Part shown: one piece after another, positions 14,695 to 16,333 of the stretch
Position numbering within the stretch: the stretch's first letter is position 1
Layout: each line of letters begins with the position of its first letter
DNA from: Candidatus Omnitrophota bacterium
GTDB lineage: Bacteria; Omnitrophota; Gorgyraeia; Aquiviventales; Aquiviventaceae
Assembly: GCA_016198915.1 (NCBI GenBank)
Contig: JACQHS010000073.1
Coordinates: 1 to 16,333 of the forward strand
Length of the DNA: 16,333 bases
Direction: 5' to 3'
Position numbers and translations under genes: made by a program
Notes under the pieces: model-generated
What the model was told of the DNA's origin: nothing
What the model saw: only the letters and a program-made list of their open reading frames with translations
Database searches by the model: none

Positions 14695-14750
14695 ATTTTT
14701 GATTTTGGATTACCCGCTACGTCCAATCCAAAATCCAAAATCTAAAATTC
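14686..14750. repeat. AT-rich 26-bp near-perfect inverted repeat overlapping the comEC stop
   Basis: The left arm (14686-14711) and right arm (14725-14750) match at 24 of 26 positions, with a 13-base loop. The arms are built from GATTTTGG/GATTTTAG-like units, and a further 14679-14686 unit extends the left side. The AT-rich composition contrasts with GC-rich surroundings. The comEC stop codon (14692-14694) sits inside the left arm. Repeats of this ATTTTGGATTTTAGATT type recur across some bacterial genomes, as I recall, and are often mis-called as the start of coding frames. It may act as a hairpin between comEC and the next gene. Confidence 0.9.
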
Positions 14751-14753
14751 CTT

Positions 14754-15683
14754 ATGCTGCTTCGCGTAGGATTAGGACTAGGATTGTTTCTCGGGTCGAT
14801 TGCCGCCGGCTGGTGGCTCCATCAGCGGGGCGTGCTGACGGAGGCGCGCGCCTCCCGGCTGGTCCGCTTCATCGTCATGGGGCCCTCCCCGCTCGTCCTC
14901 TGCCTGTCATTCTGGCGCATGGACCTGATGCACTGGGAGCCGTGGCTGCTGCCGTTGCTGGGCACGCTCATCTCCAGCGCGACGCTGCTGCCCGCCTACC
15001 TCTATATCCGCCGCGCGCGCCTCACCCGTCCCGAGGCCGGCAGCTTCCTGACGTGCGCCTTCTTCTCCAATCTCGGCTACCTCGGCGCCTTTACCGCGTT
15101 CGCGTTGTTCGGGGAAGTCGCCTACGGGCTGTGCGTGCTCTACTTCGTCTTTTTCTCCCCGGCGTTTTACACGCTCGGCTTTTGGATCGGCGCGCGGTAC
15201 GGCCACGCCGCCGCGTCCTCCCAGATCATGGGCGCCTACAACAGCGAGCTGCGGCTGTACCCCTTCCTCGGCATGCTCGTGGGGGCGGGCTTCAGTCTGC
15301 TGCACGTCCCGCGGCCGCAGGTTCTGGAGTGGCTGAATCATGTGCTCATTCCCGTGGATACCGCCACCTATCTGCTGGCGATCGGCTCGCAGCTGACCTT
15401 GGCTTCGCCGCGGCCCTGGCTGCGGCCGTGCCTGGCCATGAGCGGGATCAAGTTCCTCTACACCCCGTTGATCGCCTGGCTGCTCTTGAGTCTGCTGAAG
15501 ATCCAAGGGTTGCCGCGTCTCATCGTGCTGTTGGAAGCCTCAACCCCGGTGGCGGTGTCGCCCATGGTGTTGCCGCTGCTCTTCGGGCTGGATCGCAAGC
15601 TGGCGAACGCCTTGTGGCTGTTCACCACGCTGATCGCCATTCCCTGGCTCCTGCTCGTGATCCCGCTGCTGCAGCGTCTCTGA
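14754..15683 (+). CDS. AEC-family (auxin efflux carrier type) permease
   Basis: The integral membrane protein has 309 residues and about ten hydrophobic segments. It matches the bacterial AEC/PIN-like permease family: N-terminal LGLFLGSIAAGWWLHQRGVLTEARA with the following RLVRFIVMGPSPLVL, the mid-protein SNLGYLGAFTAFALFG, and near the C-terminus ASTPVAVSPMVLPLLFG followed by LANALWLFTTLIAIPW. The family transports small organic acids or similar solutes by secondary transport; members are annotated for malate and other substrates, and none can be inferred here. The ATG at 14754 starts four bases after the AT-rich inverted repeat, with no recognisable Shine-Dalgarno. A longer frame in another phase starting at 14684 is a shadow of it. 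There is no obvious functional link to comEC or the TPR gene. Confidence 0.88.
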   Translation: MLLRVGLGLGLFLGSIAAGWWLHQRGVLTEARASRLVRFIVMGPSPLVLCLSFWRMDLMHWEPWLLPLLGTLISSATLLPAYLYIRRARLTRPEAGSFLTCAFFSNLGYLGAFTAFALFGEVAYGLCVLYFVFFSPAFYTLGFWIGARYGHAAASSQIMGAYNSELRLYPFLGMLVGAGFSLLHVPRPQVLEWLNHVLIPVDTATYLLAIGSQLTLASPRPWLRPCLAMSGIKFLYTPLIAWLLLSLLKIQGLPRLIVLLEASTPVAVSPMVLPLLFGLDRKLANALWLFTTLIAIPWLLLVIPLLQRL

Positions 15684-15714
15684 TCTTTTGACTTTTCGAG
15701 AGGGTTTTGGTAAC

Positions 15715-16333
15715 GTGATTCCGTCGATGAACGCCTTCCGCATCTTCGTTCTGGCCACCGGGATGCTCCTGACGATGAGCGCGGCTCCAGCGGTGCAGGC
15801 CGCCTGGGTGTGGACGCCGCAGACCGGCTGGATCGGTCCCGCCGGCGCGGTCAAGGACAGCCCGGAAGAACAGCTCGTGTTTGCGATCGCGTTCTTCGAC
15901 CGGCAGGACTGGGACCGCGCGCGCCTGGAATTCCGCAAGCTCCTGAAGGCGTATCGGCAGTCGCGCGAGGCCGCAGAGGCGCAGTACTACCTGGGCCGGT
16001 GCGAAGAGGAACGGCGGGACTACTACAAGGCGTTTCGCGAGTACCGCAAGACGATCCAGACGTATCCGTCCACGGCGCGGTTCGAGGAAATTCTCCAGCG
16101 GGAATATCAGATCGGCAACGAGTTTCTGGCCGGGAAAAAGCGCAAGGTCTTCGGCACCGCGGCCGTGCTGCCCGCCCGCGACAAGGCGGTGGAGATTTTT
16201 CAGGCGATCGTGGAGGATGGCCCTTTCAGCGAACATGGCCAGCTCGCCCAGTACAAGCTGGGCCTAGCCCATCTAGCGCTGAAAGACTACGAGGCCGCCG
16301 TCGGCGCCCTCGAGCAGGTCATCTCGCGCTATC
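15715..16333 (+). CDS. BamD-like TPR envelope protein, truncated by window edge
   Basis: The frame is open to the window end with 206 codons. A signal peptide ends about at VQA followed by AWVWTPQTGWIGP, a tryptophan-rich segment I associate with BamD-like proteins of some uncultivated lineages, then DSPEEQLVFAIAFFDRQDWDRARLEFRKLL. At least three TPR-type helical pairs follow, including AEAQYYLGRCEEERRDYYKAFREYRKT and LAQYKLGLAHLALKDYEAAVGALEQVI, as in the YfiO/BamD family that helps insert outer-membrane proteins. Unlike E. coli BamD, no lipobox cysteine follows the signal sequence, so it would be a soluble periplasmic form. The start is GTG at 15715 with GAGAGGG ten bases upstream; the ATG at 15727 is an alternative, with a weak TTGACT-N17-TAACGT promoter at 15688-15716 that would make it nearly leaderless. 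The C-terminal part is not visible. Confidence 0.85.
   Translation, partial: MIPSMNAFRIFVLATGMLLTMSAAPAVQAAWVWTPQTGWIGPAGAVKDSPEEQLVFAIAFFDRQDWDRARLEFRKLLKAYRQSREAAEAQYYLGRCEEERRDYYKAFREYRKTIQTYPSTARFEEILQREYQIGNEFLAGKKRKVFGTAAVLPARDKAVEIFQAIVEDGPFSEHGQLAQYKLGLAHLALKDYEAAVGALEQVISRY

Noticed and set aside
12175..14750. CRISPR-like structure from the two inverted repeats around comEC
   Set aside because: The two repeats are unrelated to each other, each occurs once in the window, and there are no regular direct repeats with spacers.
14684..15691. 335-codon frame starting inside the AT-rich repeat
   Set aside because: Its N-terminus is a translation of the inverted repeat and the remainder is a shadow of the AEC permease, which shows family motifs in the other phase.
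15688..15716. TTGACT-N17-TAACGT as the promoter of the BamD-like gene
   Set aside because: The -35 is good but the -10 matches the consensus at only three of six bases, and the GTG start would sit inside it; too weak to list as a feature.

Overview
The window is a GC-rich, gene-dense stretch of a bacterial chromosome, apparently Gram-negative: it encodes a BamD-like TPR protein, a lipobox-bearing lipoprotein and a DNA-uptake channel. I place it only tentatively. The BamD-like N-terminus (a W-x-W-T-P-x-T-G-W segment followed by DSPEEQ) and the small PilZ proteins opening with ERRRFVR resemble proteins I associate with uncultivated lineages such as Omnitrophota. This is recall, not a search result. 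No gene gap reaches 300 bases, and no transposase, integrase, phage gene or CRISPR array is visible.

Left block, minus strand (1-2021): a sigma-70-like promoter drives tRNA-Ala(GGC). About 21 bases after its CCA end comes a long-form NfeD membrane serine protease, then a slipin (SPFH) protein cut by the window edge. NfeD-slipin is a well-known pair. The unusual part is that both appear to depend on the tRNA promoter.

Central block, plus strand (2077-12171): a tightly packed run with many 4-base ATGA overlaps. In order it holds endonuclease IV, a 98-residue orphan, a YwaF/TMEM164-family membrane protein, a stand-alone Nfu N-terminal domain protein, a polytopic membrane protein, a lipoprotein with a duplicated domain, PilZ protein 1, leucyl-tRNA synthetase, ComEA, a 50-residue TatA/B-type protein, a UvrD-family helicase and PilZ protein 2. 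The block mixes DNA repair, envelope functions, translation and DNA uptake. It ends in a 21-bp perfect inverted repeat followed by an intrinsic terminator.

Right block, plus strand (12289-16333): ComEC begins only six bases after the terminator's T-run. Its stop codon lies inside an AT-rich 26-bp inverted repeat that separates it from an AEC-family permease. A BamD-like TPR protein is cut by the right edge. ComEA and ComEC lie about 2.7 kb apart, with tatA, a helicase and a PilZ protein between them, so the region may be a dispersed competence locus.

Most genes belong to known families. The most notable points are the two non-coding inverted repeats around comEC, a PilZ protein that lost its DxSxxG signature, the duplicated-domain lipoprotein with its membrane partner, and a charged insertion in NfeD. 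I found no clearly new multi-gene system.
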